Assembly (NCBI RefSeq): GCF_003353425.1
Contig: NZ_QRAO01000002.1
Location: forward strand, 296,496-360,495
DNA from: Marinirhabdus gelatinilytica
GTDB taxonomy: Bacteria; Bacteroidota; Bacteroidia; Flavobacteriales; Flavobacteriaceae
Reading direction: 5' to 3'
DNA: 64,000 nucleotides
Shown: positions 44,832-52,465 of the stretch, one piece after another
How the letters are laid out: every line of letters starts with the position of its first letter
Position numbering within the stretch: the stretch's first letter is position 1
Notes under the pieces: model-generated
Databases searched by the model: none
The model's input: the letters and a program-made list of their open reading frames with translations, nothing else
Told to the model about the DNA's origin: nothing
Made by a program: the position numbers and the translations under genes

Positions 44832-45458
44832 ATGAAACATCTATTCAACATCACCGCATTATTTTTCCTCACCATCGCTGCCACCGCTCAGACCCCGTAC
44901 CAAAAGGGGATGCAAAAAGCCTTTGACATGTGGAAAGCGGGCGAGGCCCAAGAAGCCGGGAACCTTTTTGAACGAATTGCACAAGCAGAGCCGGACAATT
45001 GGTTACCACCCTTTTACGCGGCCCAGGTACTTGTGTTCGATAGTTTTTCTGAAAAGGATGAAAACAAGTTGGTGCCGCAATTAAAAAAAGCACAGGACTT
45101 GGTGAACGATGCCAAGGCAATCTCAAAAGATAATGCCGAAATCTTAGTGTTGGAAGCACAATTGCTAACGGCTTGGATTGTGTTCGATGGGCAAAAGTAT
45201 GGGATGAAGTATAGCGGTAAAGTTTCAGAGTTATACAACAAGGCAAACCAGCTGGCTCCGGACAATCCACGTGTGGTACTAGGTAAGGCAGAGTGGGATA
45301 TGGGTGCCGCAAAGTGGTTTGGCAAATCTACCGAACCCTATTGCAAGGATATAAAAAGAGCCATAGAACTTTTTGCTACCTTTACTCCGCAAGGCGAATT
45401 TCACCCCAAGGGTGGGCTGGAACACGCGCAGGAGGTATTGGCCCAAAACTGTAAATAA
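44832..45458 (+). CDS. Exported TPR-like protein
   Basis: 208 residues with a signal peptide (ending AATAQ). Helix pairs resembling TPR units are visible (MQKAFDMWKAGEAQEAGNLF, KLVPQLKKAQDLVNDAKAI, SELYNKANQLAPDNPRVVLG). A Cys close to the end (CKDI, NCK) may form a disulfide. No enzyme motif. Its TAA overlaps the kinase ATG by one base (TAATG), so the two proteins are made together. A periplasmic protein tied to the sensor kinase is a plausible co-receptor; that is inferred. Confidence 0.78.
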   Translation: MKHLFNITALFFLTIAATAQTPYQKGMQKAFDMWKAGEAQEAGNLFERIAQAEPDNWLPPFYAAQVLVFDSFSEKDENKLVPQLKKAQDLVNDAKAISKDNAEILVLEAQLLTAWIVFDGQKYGMKYSGKVSELYNKANQLAPDNPRVVLGKAEWDMGAAKWFGKSTEPYCKDIKRAIELFATFTPQGEFHPKGGLEHAQEVLAQNCK

Positions 45459-46795
45459 TGAGTGCAACCACTTTTTTAAAGGAATTTTTAAAGGCCGGAT
45501 TTATAGGGACACTTATATTTCTGGTCTTGGCGCTTATACAATTTGCCACTGGAAATTTCAGGCTTACTTGGGATACATTTTGGTACGAGTACGGAATCAA
45601 TCAGATGTATTCTATATCCCTGTACCTGGTCAATGTACCCTTTTTCAATTATATGATCTCAAAGTACGGAAGCGATCTATTTAAATTTAAAAGGCTATCG
45701 CTTGCCTTTTTGGGGACCATCACTATTACCTTATCCTGCTTGTTTTTTGTAAACATGTTTATTGTTACCATTATTCGAGGCGGGACGGTTACAGGGTTTT
45801 TGGAAAATCAGCAATTGGATTATTATTGGGTGGGGTTGCTAATTGCGGTTGTGGTTACAGGTATTTTCTATGCTGTGTACTACTATAAGCACAAAAAGGA
45901 GACACAAGTACAACAGCAAAAGATTATTGCCAAGACAGCATCGGCACAGTTCGATGCGCTCAAGAACCAGTTGGATCCACATTTTTTGTTCAACAGTCTT
46001 AATGTGCTCACCAGTTTGATTGAGGAAAATCCGCAAGCTGCCACAAAGTTCACCACAGCGCTTTCTAAGGTGTACCGCTATGTTTTGGAACAAAAGAATA
46101 AAGAACTGGTCACCGTTGAAGAAGAACTGAAATTTGCACGATTGTACATGTCGCTCATAAAAATGAGGTTTGAGGACAGTATATCCTTTACTGCCCCTGA
46201 AAACGTGAGTAATCCTGAAGCAAAAGTGGTTCCCTTATCGTTACAGTTGTTGCTTGAAAATGCCGTGAAGCACAACCAGGTTACACCTTCCAAAAAATTG
46301 CATATCTCCATATTTGAAAAAGACGGTAATTTGGTGATACAGAACAACCTTCAGCCAAAAAAGATTTTACGGGAAAGTAGTGGTGTGGGGCTTCAAAATA
46401 TTTATCAGCGTTACGGACTATTGACCCAAAGACCTGTTTTGGTAGAGAAATCTGCTGCCCAGTTTACGGTTACAATCCCTATGCTTACCAATGTTTCGGT
46501 AGTCCCCCAAAACCAAGAAACATATATTTCTGAAAAACGTATGGAACGTGCCAAGGAATATGTTGAGAAGTTAAAAGGCTTTTACATACACTTAACCATA
46601 TACTGCATTTTCATTCCCGTGTTCATTTGGTTAAATTATAGATCTAACGCTGGTTTCCCTTGGGCTATTTTTCCCATCGTGGGATGGGGCTTTGGGGTAA
46701 TGGGACACGCCTCAGAAACCTTTGACTGGAACCCCTTTTTTAATAAAAGCTGGGAAGAGCGCAAGATAAAACAGTTTATGGACGATGAGAACTGA
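45458..46795 (+). CDS. LytS-type sensor histidine kinase with C-terminal 2TM domain
   Basis: 445 residues. Four membrane helices (about 13-33, 50-66, 82-105, 123-143) precede the HisKA_7TM/LytS-type kinase core: QLDPHFLFNSLN with phospho-acceptor His175, helix to about 235, and an ATP-binding part with N box LLLENAVKHN and G box SGVGLQNIYQRYG. Unusually, after the ATPase domain comes an 80-residue 2TM domain (AKEYVEKLKGFY to WEERKIKQFM, about 365-443), adding two helices and placing the C-terminus back inside. The same domain is encoded alone by the next four genes. The cognate regulator is the LytTR protein at 49360. Confidence 0.93.
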   Translation: MSATTFLKEFLKAGFIGTLIFLVLALIQFATGNFRLTWDTFWYEYGINQMYSISLYLVNVPFFNYMISKYGSDLFKFKRLSLAFLGTITITLSCLFFVNMFIVTIIRGGTVTGFLENQQLDYYWVGLLIAVVVTGIFYAVYYYKHKKETQVQQQKIIAKTASAQFDALKNQLDPHFLFNSLNVLTSLIEENPQAATKFTTALSKVYRYVLEQKNKELVTVEEELKFARLYMSLIKMRFEDSISFTAPENVSNPEAKVVPLSLQLLLENAVKHNQVTPSKKLHISIFEKDGNLVIQNNLQPKKILRESSGVGLQNIYQRYGLLTQRPVLVEKSAAQFTVTIPMLTNVSVVPQNQETYISEKRMERAKEYVEKLKGFYIHLTIYCIFIPVFIWLNYRSNAGFPWAIFPIVGWGFGVMGHASETFDWNPFFNKSWEERKIKQFMDDEN

Positions 46796-46802
46796 GAGCA
46801 AT

Positions 46803-46832
46803 TACATTTCAGTATACAAAATCTACAGTTGG
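46803..46832 (+). promoter_or_regulatory. LytTR-type operator 3 (upstream of the 2TM operon)
   Basis: TACATTTCA (46803-46811) and TACAGTTGG (46824-46832), starts 21 bp apart. TACTTTAG (46867-46874), a -7-like element, begins exactly 35 bp after the second repeat, as in operator 2; the ATG is 68 bp away. Confidence 0.75.
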
Positions 46833-46899
46833 GTGAGTCTCTTTTTAATTTGTGTACGTATCAGGGTACTTTAGTCCTGTAATTAGAAAACAAACAATT

Positions 46900-47184
46900 A
46901 TGGAAACTTTCAACACATCTCAAGAAACAAAACTACAAATGGCCAGAGAGCACGTAGAGAAGCTCAAAGGCTTTTACTCACACCTTACGGTGTACTTAAT
47001 TTTTGTGCCCATCTTTATAACGATCAATATCCTTGGTGGAAGTAATTTTCCGTGGGCTATTTTTCCAATAGTAGGTTGGGGCATAGGAATAGCTGGTCAC
47101 GCTGCAGAAACCTATAACTGGAGTCCTTTCTTCGGAAGGAATTGGGAACAGCAAAAAATAAAGGAATTTATGGACGCCCAATAA
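46900..47184 (+). CDS. 2TM-domain protein 1
   Basis: 94 residues from the ATG at 46900; the frame is open 16 codons upstream but that covers the promoter. A basic helix (MAREHVEKLKGFYSHLT) leads to two membrane helices (VYLIFVPIFITINIL, AIFPIVGWGIGIAGHAAET) and a charged end (WEQQKIKEFMD). It is nearly the same as the C-terminal domain of the kinase upstream, sharing FPWAIFPIVGWG and GHA-ET. First gene behind operator 3. It could compete with or join the kinase's own 2TM domain. Confidence 0.88.
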   Translation: METFNTSQETKLQMAREHVEKLKGFYSHLTVYLIFVPIFITINILGGSNFPWAIFPIVGWGIGIAGHAAETYNWSPFFGRNWEQQKIKEFMDAQ

Positions 47185-47204
47185 GTTGAAACCCTTAAAA
47201 AACA

Positions 47205-47513
47205 ATGATCATGGAATCTAATCTAAAAAAGCAAAACAAGTACCTACGTGCCAAAGAACGCGTAGCCGAACTGAAGAAATTCTACACCAGCTTGATAGGA
47301 TACGTTTTGGTAATCTCTATGCTTGCCGCACTTAACTATTATACCAACGGGTGGAGCTACATGTGGTTCTTATGGGCAGCATTTGGCTGGGGAATAGGGT
47401 TGCTGTTCCAAGCCGCAAAGGCGTACCAGTGGAGCCCATTTATGGGCAAGAACTGGGAAGAGCGTAAACTTAAAGAATTTCTGGATGAAGAAGAGAAAAA
47501 CCAATGGCGATAA
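47205..47513 (+). CDS. 2TM-domain protein 2
   Basis: 102 residues (or 100 from the second ATG at 47211). Same pattern as its neighbours: RAKERVAELKKFYTSLIGY, first helix VLVISMLAALNYY, WFLWAAFGWGIGLLFQAAKAY, then WEERKLKEFLDEEEK. The aligned His of the second helix (GHA in protein 1) is replaced by Q here. It starts 20 bp after protein 1. Confidence 0.85.
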   Translation: MIMESNLKKQNKYLRAKERVAELKKFYTSLIGYVLVISMLAALNYYTNGWSYMWFLWAAFGWGIGLLFQAAKAYQWSPFMGKNWEERKLKEFLDEEEKNQWR

Positions 47514-47537
47514 TACTCGATATTTAAAAACACAACC

Positions 47538-47867
47538 ATGAAAACCAAAACGACCACACCCTACGAGCGCGCCCAGAAAAAGGTGTCCGCGATAAAGAAC
47601 TTTTACAAACACTTGCGGGCGTATCTCATCATAAACGTATTTTTGTTGCTGTTACGGGCAAAGATCTTCAGGGTTTTTGAAGATGGTAACCTTTCCGACG
47701 TACATTTTGAGCGCTGGTTGGACCTCAACACCTACGGTACTAGCATCGTTTGGGGTGTAGCGCTGCTCATTCACGGATTGTATGCGTTTCAGTACAAATT
47801 CAATTTTTTAAAAAAATGGGAAGCGCGTAAACTAAACGAAATACTGGAAAAAGATGAACTCGAATAA
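47538..47867 (+). CDS. 2TM-domain protein 3
   Basis: 109 residues. RAQKKVSAIKNFYKHLRAYL, then helix IINVFLLLLRAKIF, a longer loop than its neighbours (EDGNLSDVHFERWLDLN), TSIVWGVALLIHGLYAF with a His, and KKWEARKLNEILEKDELE. It lacks the WAIFPIVGWG block of protein 1, so it is the more diverged type shared with protein 4. Its end overlaps the start of protein 4 by 14 bp. Confidence 0.85.
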   Translation: MKTKTTTPYERAQKKVSAIKNFYKHLRAYLIINVFLLLLRAKIFRVFEDGNLSDVHFERWLDLNTYGTSIVWGVALLIHGLYAFQYKFNFLKKWEARKLNEILEKDELE

Positions 47868-48195
47868 TTTCTCAAACAAAGAACTTACCCAAAAGCAAAA
47901 GCTCGAAAAGGCTAAAAAACGAGTTGAAAAAATAAAGGGCTTCTATTCACATGCTATTGTGTATGCCATTGTTAACCTTCTCATATTATTGTCCTCAATG
48001 GGTTTCTTCACAAATGGTTTTGTAAACCTGCACATGCCAAGTTGGGGTTATTTTACCACACCTTTTTTCTGGGGCATTGGGCTTTTTTTCCACGGATTGA
48101 GCGTATTTAAAACAGGGTTTCTGAAAAAATGGGAGCAACGTAAAATCCAGGAGTATCTCGAAAAAGAAGAAAGGGATTTTGAAAAATTCAACTAA
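47854..48195 (+). CDS. 2TM-domain protein 4
   Basis: 113 residues. AKKRVEKIKGFYSHAIVYAI, helix VNLLILLSSMGFF, loop with PSWGYFTTPFFWGIGLFFHGLSVF and KKWEQRKIQEYLEKEERDF. Like protein 3 it keeps a His in the second helix and has the KKWE ending. The ATG lies inside the end of the preceding gene, indicating coupled translation. The amidohydrolase gene follows after 17 bp. Confidence 0.85.
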   Translation: MNSNNFSNKELTQKQKLEKAKKRVEKIKGFYSHAIVYAIVNLLILLSSMGFFTNGFVNLHMPSWGYFTTPFFWGIGLFFHGLSVFKTGFLKKWEQRKIQEYLEKEERDFEKFN

Positions 48196-48212
48196 CTCTT
48201 AAAAACCAACGA

Positions 48213-49349
48213 ATGAAAATAGTACTACACATAACAATGCTGTTCTTTGCTACAGTTCTCTCGGCACAAAGTTTCGTGATAACCAACGTAACCTTGTTCG
48301 ATGGGGAAACAGTTACTGAAAATACATCAGTACTTATTGAAGACGGGGAGATTACAAAAATTTCAGAAGAAATAAGTACCACCGCCACAATAATTGATGG
48401 AACAGGTAAATTTCTTATGCCAGCAATGACCAATGGTCACGTACACGCTTGGAGTCCGCAAAGCCTTAAGGAAGCAGCACAAGCAGGAGTGTTGAACGTT
48501 CTGGATATGCACGGAATAGAGACCATGCAGGGAATGATGAAGCAATTGAGCGATTCTACCAACTATGCCCGCTATTTTGTGGCTGGAGCTGCAGCAACAG
48601 TGCCAGGGGGTCACGGAACGCAATACGGCTTCCCAACACCTACGCTCACCAAGACAGAGGAAGCAACAAAGTTTGTTGAGGATAGACTGAAGGCTGGAGC
48701 CAATTACCTAAAAATTATTGTAGAACCCTGGAAAGAAACACTCTCCCACGAAACCGTAAAAGCACTTATAGATGCCGCGCATGAAAAACAAAGTGTTGCT
48801 GTTGTGCATATCTCCAAGGCAGATGACGCAAAAAAGGTGATGGCAAACGGCGCCGATGGACTGGTGCATTTATGGTGGGACACCTTGCTCACTTCCAGCG
48901 AACTCAACGAATGGAAAAAGAACAGCAACGCTTTTATAATGCCCACCCTCCTTACCAGTAAATTATTTTTGGAGAATATCCGTCCAACAGCTCCTAAAGA
49001 AAGTATGCTGAGCGATGAGGACTTGCTCTTACAGGTAAAGAATGTGTATGAAGCAGGAATCCCTCTCTTGGCCGGTACCGACCCCCCAAACGCAGGGATA
49101 AATTATGGCACCGATCTTTACAAAGAATTGGATTTGCTCTCAAAAGCAGGAATCCCAAACCTTGAAGTACTAAAGACCGCCACATCGTTGCCACCAAAAC
49201 ATTTTAAGCTTGGTACTTTTGGAATGATAAGGGAAGGCTATAAGGCAGATTTGTTGCTTCTTGGTAAAAACCCGATTTTGGACATACAAAATATTGCCAG
49301 TATCGAGACTATCTGGAAAGAAGGGAAAGTTGTAGCTCAAACCAAATAA
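48213..49349 (+). CDS. Exported amidohydrolase
   Basis: 378 residues. A signal peptide (ending TVLSAQ) is followed by an amidohydrolase-type TIM barrel. The N-terminal sandwich strand ITNVTLFDGETVTE and GTGKFLMPAMTNGHVHAW carry the HxH metal pair. YLKIIVEPW has Lys in the place of the bridging carbamyl-Lys; VVHISKADDAKK and DGLVHLWWD give the next His residues; LLAGTDPPNAG gives the final Asp. Substrates of such exported enzymes are often cyclic amides or peptides. It is unusual to find it between membrane signalling genes and a response regulator, which suggests that it makes or destroys the signal (inference). Confidence 0.88.
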   Translation: MKIVLHITMLFFATVLSAQSFVITNVTLFDGETVTENTSVLIEDGEITKISEEISTTATIIDGTGKFLMPAMTNGHVHAWSPQSLKEAAQAGVLNVLDMHGIETMQGMMKQLSDSTNYARYFVAGAAATVPGGHGTQYGFPTPTLTKTEEATKFVEDRLKAGANYLKIIVEPWKETLSHETVKALIDAAHEKQSVAVVHISKADDAKKVMANGADGLVHLWWDTLLTSSELNEWKKNSNAFIMPTLLTSKLFLENIRPTAPKESMLSDEDLLLQVKNVYEAGIPLLAGTDPPNAGINYGTDLYKELDLLSKAGIPNLEVLKTATSLPPKHFKLGTFGMIREGYKADLLLLGKNPILDIQNIASIETIWKEGKVVAQTK

Positions 49350-49359
49350 AGAACCGCTT

Positions 49360-50118
49360 ATGAGAGTACTTGTAATAGAAGATGAAAAACCAGCGGCAAG
49401 GCGCTTACAACGTATGCTCGAGCGACTGGATGTTTCTGTAGACCATCTTCTCCACAGTGTTGAGGAGGCCATGACCTATTTTAAAAGCAATCCACACCCA
49501 GACCTTATCTTTTTGGATATACAGTTGAGCGATGGGCTTTCTTTCGAAATTTTTGATGAAGTTGATATAAAGAGCGCCATCATATTCACTACGGCCTACG
49601 ACGAATATGCACTCCAAGCATTTAAGTTGAATAGTGTGGACTACCTCCTAAAACCTATTGATGAGGAAGAATTGGAAAGCGCTGTAAAAAAATATTCCAA
49701 CCTGCACACCAAGCCCCAGCAGGTACAATTGAATTTTGAGGACATCAAAAAACTATTGGGCAGCAGCCCTGTGGAACGCGAATATAAGAAACGCTTTACC
49801 ACAAAGATTGGGCAGCACATTAAAATGATCTCGATAGATGAGGTGGAATGTTTCTATTCTGAAAATAAGGGAACCTATGCCCACACCCTTGATGGTAGGG
49901 ACTATTTGCTGGACACAACCCTGGAACAACTGGAAGACGAGCTAGAGCCCCAAACCTTTTTTAGGGTAAGCCGAAAATTCTACGTAAACATTAATGCCAT
50001 AAAGGACATTATAAGCTACACCAACAGTCGTTTGCAATTAAAACTGAACAATTATAGGGAACAAGAAGTGATCGTAGCTCGAGAGCGCGTTCGAGATTTT
50101 AAACTGTGGCTGGAATAA
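49360..50118 (+). CDS. LytTR-family response regulator
   Basis: 252 residues. Receiver domain 1-115: acidic pair at IEDEK (residues 7-9), phospho-acceptor Asp53 in IFLDIQLSDG, Thr in FTTAYDEYA and Lys in YLLKPI. The LytTR DNA-binding domain covers about 140-250 (IKMISIDEVECFYSENKGTY, FFRVSRKFYVNINAIKDII, ending VARERVRDFKLWL). LytTR proteins bind paired direct repeats about 21 bp apart, as found in front of three units of this cluster. Its partner is the LytS-type kinase at 45458. It is the last gene of the 2TM operon and abuts the convergent gene at 50119. Confidence 0.95.
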   Translation: MRVLVIEDEKPAARRLQRMLERLDVSVDHLLHSVEEAMTYFKSNPHPDLIFLDIQLSDGLSFEIFDEVDIKSAIIFTTAYDEYALQAFKLNSVDYLLKPIDEEELESAVKKYSNLHTKPQQVQLNFEDIKKLLGSSPVEREYKKRFTTKIGQHIKMISIDEVECFYSENKGTYAHTLDGRDYLLDTTLEQLEDELEPQTFFRVSRKFYVNINAIKDIISYTNSRLQLKLNNYREQEVIVARERVRDFKLWLE

Positions 50119-50850
50119 TTAAAAGGGATTGTACCTAGTGAGTACCAAGGCTACGCTTTCATCTTTTAATAGCGTTCTCACTATCCTAAAATCCCCAATT
50201 TTAGAATGCCTTAAGCACCATACATACTTGGTACGCTTCGGAAAGTGCTGCTGAAGGATTTCATAGTCAAAATGTTCGGTGGAGATGGCTACAGCTGGTT
50301 GGTCTGTAAGAACCTTTTGTATCTTTTCAATTTCTGAAGCCAAGCTACTGGGTTTCAGTTTGTGCAAGCTCTGTTTTAAATAGTAACTGGTCTTGTATCC
50401 TTCGGTTGAAAAAAGCGATAGTTTTTCAGGAAATCTCGTTTCAATTAAGATCTGCTCTTTCGGGAAGTTGTGCTTTTCTACCGTAAGGTTTAACCGCTTT
50501 AAAACCCCTTCAGCATTCGTACTGTCCAAATTTTTTATATCTAACCACACAAAAGGGTGTTCCGTACCCAGTGCAGCCATATATTCTGAAAAATCCAACC
50601 CGATTGAAGGAGCCGGCGGGTGGTTCACATCAAGGATGTTGGTTTCGGCTTGGTACACTAGGTCCAGTTCAATGGCGTCGAAGTACTTCAGCGCACTTCC
50701 TAATTTTTCGAGATCGTTTACACGGTGGGCGCCAATTTTATCGTAATAGCCCATAAATTCAATTTTCCGAGGGCTGTACTTGTACAACCAAATGCCCAGC
50801 ACCGCAAGGCAGAGTATTATTGCAGTCTTTAAAAGTTTACCTTTGGTCAT
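50119..50850 (-). CDS. Membrane-anchored FAM151/GDPD-like protein
   Basis: 243 residues. One N-terminal helix (TAIILCLAVLGIWLY) anchors it. The soluble part resembles the FAM151/menorin and glycerophosphodiesterase-like TIM barrels: GAHRVNDLEKLGSALKYFDA, IELDLVYQ, DVNHPPAPSIGLDFSEY and FVWLDIKNL. The H, E/D and H positions are present. The assignment is tentative; no biochemical function is established for bacterial members. It overlaps the phosphoethanolamine transferase gene by 14 bp, so both are probably envelope-lipid or glycan functions. Confidence 0.65.
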   Translation of the reverse strand: MTKGKLLKTAIILCLAVLGIWLYKYSPRKIEFMGYYDKIGAHRVNDLEKLGSALKYFDAIELDLVYQAETNILDVNHPPAPSIGLDFSEYMAALGTEHPFVWLDIKNLDSTNAEGVLKRLNLTVEKHNFPKEQILIETRFPEKLSLFSTEGYKTSYYLKQSLHKLKPSSLASEIEKIQKVLTDQPAVAISTEHFDYEILQQHFPKRTKYVWCLRHSKIGDFRIVRTLLKDESVALVLTRYNPF

Positions 50851-52465
50851 AATCCACCGTATCTTTAACTATTCTTTTTCTTGCCACAAAAGTACTGTCC
50901 AGCACATTTTTAGAAGCGTCGTAACCATTAAACTGAATTCCGCTAAGCCCAGCGAACGTATGCGGAAAATGCTCCAGGCTGTATTTTCTATGTTCAAATT
51001 TTTTAAAGTTCACGGGCATTTCCCTTTTATATTTTTCTGAAAACCAAAAGAGGAAAGGAACCTCGAACATGGGGCGCGTGCCGTGATATTCGTTGTGGCC
51101 CAGAAAATCCATGGTGTCGTACACCTCGTCACCGTGGTCCGAAAGATAGGTGAGCCAGGCCGTTGTATCTTCTTGTTCCAGCAATTGGATTAGTTTTCGT
51201 ATTACCATATCGTTATACCGAGTGGCATTGTCGTAAGCGTTTGTTTGAATGATGGCTTTTTCTGAAGTATATTTTAAGTGTTCGTAGGGTGCGGTAAAGT
51301 GTTCAGAATTTTTGGGGTATCTTTTTTCGTACCTAAGGTGCGTCCCTATAAGGTGTACGAAGATTATTTTTTTTTCAGTTTTATGTTCCTTCAAGATTTT
51401 TTGTACGGTGGGGATGAGGTGTTCATCATAAATGTTGAAATTATAATCATCGGTAGCCAAAAAATGCCGATGGGTCGCAGCACTGCCCAAAATCGTGGGA
51501 ATGCTTTCGTAAAGGCCCACTGGCTTTTGGTTGGACACCCAATAGGTTGTAAATCCTGCTTGGTTTGCCAGTTGGATAATGGAGCCGTTGGGGGAGGGTT
51601 TTGGTGTTTCTGAATCGGTTAGCGTAAGGATTTTTTCAAGAGCCAGTATGGTGTGTACGTGTGGAGAGATCACACTGTCCATAACCACAAGGTCCTTTTC
51701 AATCTTGGTGAGTTCTGGGTTCGTTTCCCTGGGATAACCGTAGAGTTGCATATGCCAGGACGAAGTGGATTCTCCAAGAACCACAATATAGGTTTGCTCT
51801 TTTTTTTGTGATGAAACATTACTAAAGGCATCACTTGTGGGCTGGGCGAGGTTGTTCTTTAAGTTTTGCTTTGCTGTTTTATATTCGTCCCATGTAGCCA
51901 AGGCAGCGTAAGGGATATTGTGGGTTGCAACGTATTTTTTTATCCCGTAGAGACAAATTACTGAAATGAACAGCAGTACGGCACATGTCCACAATTTCTT
52001 AAAAAAAGGCGTTTTGGTTGTGTTGGGTACATTTCTATTTCTTTTGAAGCTTTGCCAAAGCATTATAAAAAAAGCCACGAGCAATATACCGGCCAGTAGG
52101 ATGGTTGTTGAAGAAAAATAATGCGATAAGTAATCTGAAGCCTCGGTACTATTGGTCTCAAAAATCACAAATAGAGCAGAAGCACTTATAGGGACTCCAT
52201 ATTGGTAGTAAAAGCTGAGTTTTAAAAATGCAAAGAATGCCAAGAACAAATATCCAAAAAGAGCCGCCAACTTAAAGACCCTAGTATTTTTTATAATTGA
52301 AATGATAGTCACCCCGGCAATGGACATTAATAAAAAGGCCAGCACTTCGTTAATGTACATATCTTGGGAGGGGATAATTATAGAACCCACCAAGAGCACC
52401 ACCACCCAAGGAAAAAACAGTATTACGGTGAGTATACTTTTAAGGGTAGTATGAAATAGCTTCAT
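50837..52465 (-). CDS. Phosphoethanolamine transferase (EptA/sulfatase family)
   Basis: 542 residues. Five membrane helices (about 10-200; for example SILTVILFFPWVVVLLVGSI, LLAGILLVAFFIMLWQS, LWTCAVLLFISVICLY) precede a periplasmic sulfatase-fold domain. VVLGESTSSWHMQLYGYPRE carries the nucleophile Ser/Thr and family GES/GY pattern, FVHLIGTHLRYEKRYP follows, and TYLSDHGDEVYD holds the metal Asp and His. Enzymes of this family put phosphoethanolamine on lipid A or other glycans, raising resistance to cationic peptides. It sits in an overlapping operon with the genes on both sides. Confidence 0.9.
   Translation of the reverse strand: MKLFHTTLKSILTVILFFPWVVVLLVGSIIIPSQDMYINEVLAFLLMSIAGVTIISIIKNTRVFKLAALFGYLFLAFFAFLKLSFYYQYGVPISASALFVIFETNSTEASDYLSHYFSSTTILLAGILLVAFFIMLWQSFKRNRNVPNTTKTPFFKKLWTCAVLLFISVICLYGIKKYVATHNIPYAALATWDEYKTAKQNLKNNLAQPTSDAFSNVSSQKKEQTYIVVLGESTSSWHMQLYGYPRETNPELTKIEKDLVVMDSVISPHVHTILALEKILTLTDSETPKPSPNGSIIQLANQAGFTTYWVSNQKPVGLYESIPTILGSAATHRHFLATDDYNFNIYDEHLIPTVQKILKEHKTEKKIIFVHLIGTHLRYEKRYPKNSEHFTAPYEHLKYTSEKAIIQTNAYDNATRYNDMVIRKLIQLLEQEDTTAWLTYLSDHGDEVYDTMDFLGHNEYHGTRPMFEVPFLFWFSEKYKREMPVNFKKFEHRKYSLEHFPHTFAGLSGIQFNGYDASKNVLDSTFVARKRIVKDTVDYDQR

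Noticed and set aside
46240-46255. Further ACAGTT matches inside genes (for example in the kinase gene and at about 57618)
   Set aside because: No partner at 21 bp and inside coding sequence, so not counted as LytTR sites.
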